Assembly (NCBI GenBank): GCA_016463265.1
Contig: JAEMRP010000007.1
Coordinates: 1-17,729, forward strand
Length of the DNA: 17,729 nucleotides
Direction of reading: 5' to 3'
Source: Microbacteriaceae bacterium
Lineage (GTDB): Bacteria; Actinomycetota; Actinomycetes; Actinomycetales; Microbacteriaceae
A model generated the notes under the pieces. It was not told the origin of the DNA, did no database searches, and saw only the letters and a program-made list of their open reading frames with translations. Positions 17,238 through 17,729 of this stretch are shown one piece after another; positions within the stretch are counted from its first letter, which is position 1; each line of letters begins with the position of its first letter. A program made the position numbers and the translations under genes.

Positions 17238-17729
17238 GTGTTCAGCGCAATTCGTCGAATCATGGGCACCCCCGATCTTCGGACGAAGATTGGCTTTACC
17301 CTCGTGATGATTGTCCTGTACCGTTTTGGTTCGTTCGTGCCCGCACCGTTCGTTGACTTTGCGAACGTTCAAACCTGTCTCGCGGGCAGTGCCGGTACCA
17401 ATGGCATTTATGAACTCGTCAACATGTTGTCGGGTGGCGCTCTCCTCCAGCTGTCCATTTTTGCCTTGGGGATCATGCCGTACATCACGGCGTCGATTAT
17501 CACGCAGCTCCTTCGCGTCGTAATCCCGCACTTTGAAACTCTCCACAAGGAGGGTCAGGCCGGACAGTCCAAACTGACGCAGTACACCCGCTATCTCACT
17601 CTTGGTCTGGGAATTCTGCAGTCGACAACTCTGGTCACGGTAGCGCGAAGCGGTCAACTCTTTGGCGCTTCCTCGAGCATTCCCGAGTGCACGCAGCTCA
17701 TCACGAGCGATGCGTGGTATTCAATTCTG
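17238..17729 (+). CDS. secY: Preprotein translocase channel subunit SecY (N-terminal 164 residues; 3' end outside window)
   Basis: Pore-forming subunit of the SecYEG translocon in the cytoplasmic membrane, moving unfolded preproteins with SecA. Visible are the N-terminal cytoplasmic part (MFSAIRRIMGTPDLRTKIG), the first membrane segment (FTLVMIVLYRFGSFVPAPF), a periplasmic part containing the plug region, the second membrane segment (LSIFALGIMPYITASIITQLL), the loop HFETLHKEGQAGQSKLTQYTRY and the third segment (YLTLGLGILQSTTLVTVA). The gene runs off the right edge in frame. The start is GTG with AGGAGG (17228-17233) 4 bases upstream, a rather short spacing. A hairpin with a T-run separates it from rplO. 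In relatives adk and map usually follow. Confidence 0.97.
   Translation, partial: MFSAIRRIMGTPDLRTKIGFTLVMIVLYRFGSFVPAPFVDFANVQTCLAGSAGTNGIYELVNMLSGGALLQLSIFALGIMPYITASIITQLLRVVIPHFETLHKEGQAGQSKLTQYTRYLTLGLGILQSTTLVTVARSGQLFGASSSIPECTQLITSDAWYSIL

Overview
The window is a stretch of actinobacterial core chromosome. It runs from inside rpoC, through the str operon (rpsL-rpsG-fusA-tuf), the S10 operon (rpsJ to rpsQ) and the spc operon (rplN to rplO), and stops inside secY. Every gene is on the + strand. G+C is moderately high, with strong C/G preference at third codon positions and frequent TCG and CGC/CGT codons. The S12, EF-Tu, L22 and L3 sequences, the Lys/Ala/Pro-rich tails on several ribosomal proteins, the VDAPGH form of the EF-Tu G3 motif and the absence of an S14 gene between rplE and rpsH all resemble Micrococcales, probably a Microbacteriaceae-like organism. 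That placement comes from remembered family sequences, not from a search.

Layout. Bases 1-2034 hold the C-terminal 677 residues of RNA polymerase beta'. A TTCG-loop hairpin follows, then a small A24-type prepilin peptidase gene (2104-2571), the only gene here that does not belong to the transcription, translation or secretion core. A good sigma-70-type promoter overlaps the stop codon of that gene and leads into a structured leader and rpsL-rpsG (2774-3618). A hairpin without a T-run separates rpsG from fusA (3694-5808). A short gap with a possible promoter leads to tuf (5925-7118), which ends at a strong intrinsic terminator (7139-7172).

The largest non-coding stretch (7119-7469) holds this terminator and then a leader with several short perfect hairpins, two of them mutually exclusive. 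After it, 21 ribosomal protein genes (7470-17153) run almost without gaps: rpsJ rplC rplD rplW rplB rpsS rplV rpsC rplP rpmC rpsQ rplN rplX rplE rpsH rplF rplR rpsE rpmD rplO, with no visible boundary between the classical S10 and spc groups beyond a 26-base gap. Many neighbours share TAATG, ATGA or GTGA junctions, pointing to translational coupling. A hairpin with a T-run follows rplO, and secY starts after it with its own AGGAGG.

The products are parts of one machine: S and L proteins for both ribosomal subunits, the two elongation factors that drive it, the polymerase subunit that feeds it mRNA and the translocon channel that takes its secreted products. I found no defence system, mobile element, CRISPR array, tRNA or rRNA. 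The items most worth a second look are the structured rpsL and rpsJ leaders, the hairpin that puts the rpsS stop codon in its loop, the repeat-built low-complexity tails of uL22 and uL15, the double start of rpsE, and the A24 peptidase placed between rpoC and the str operon.
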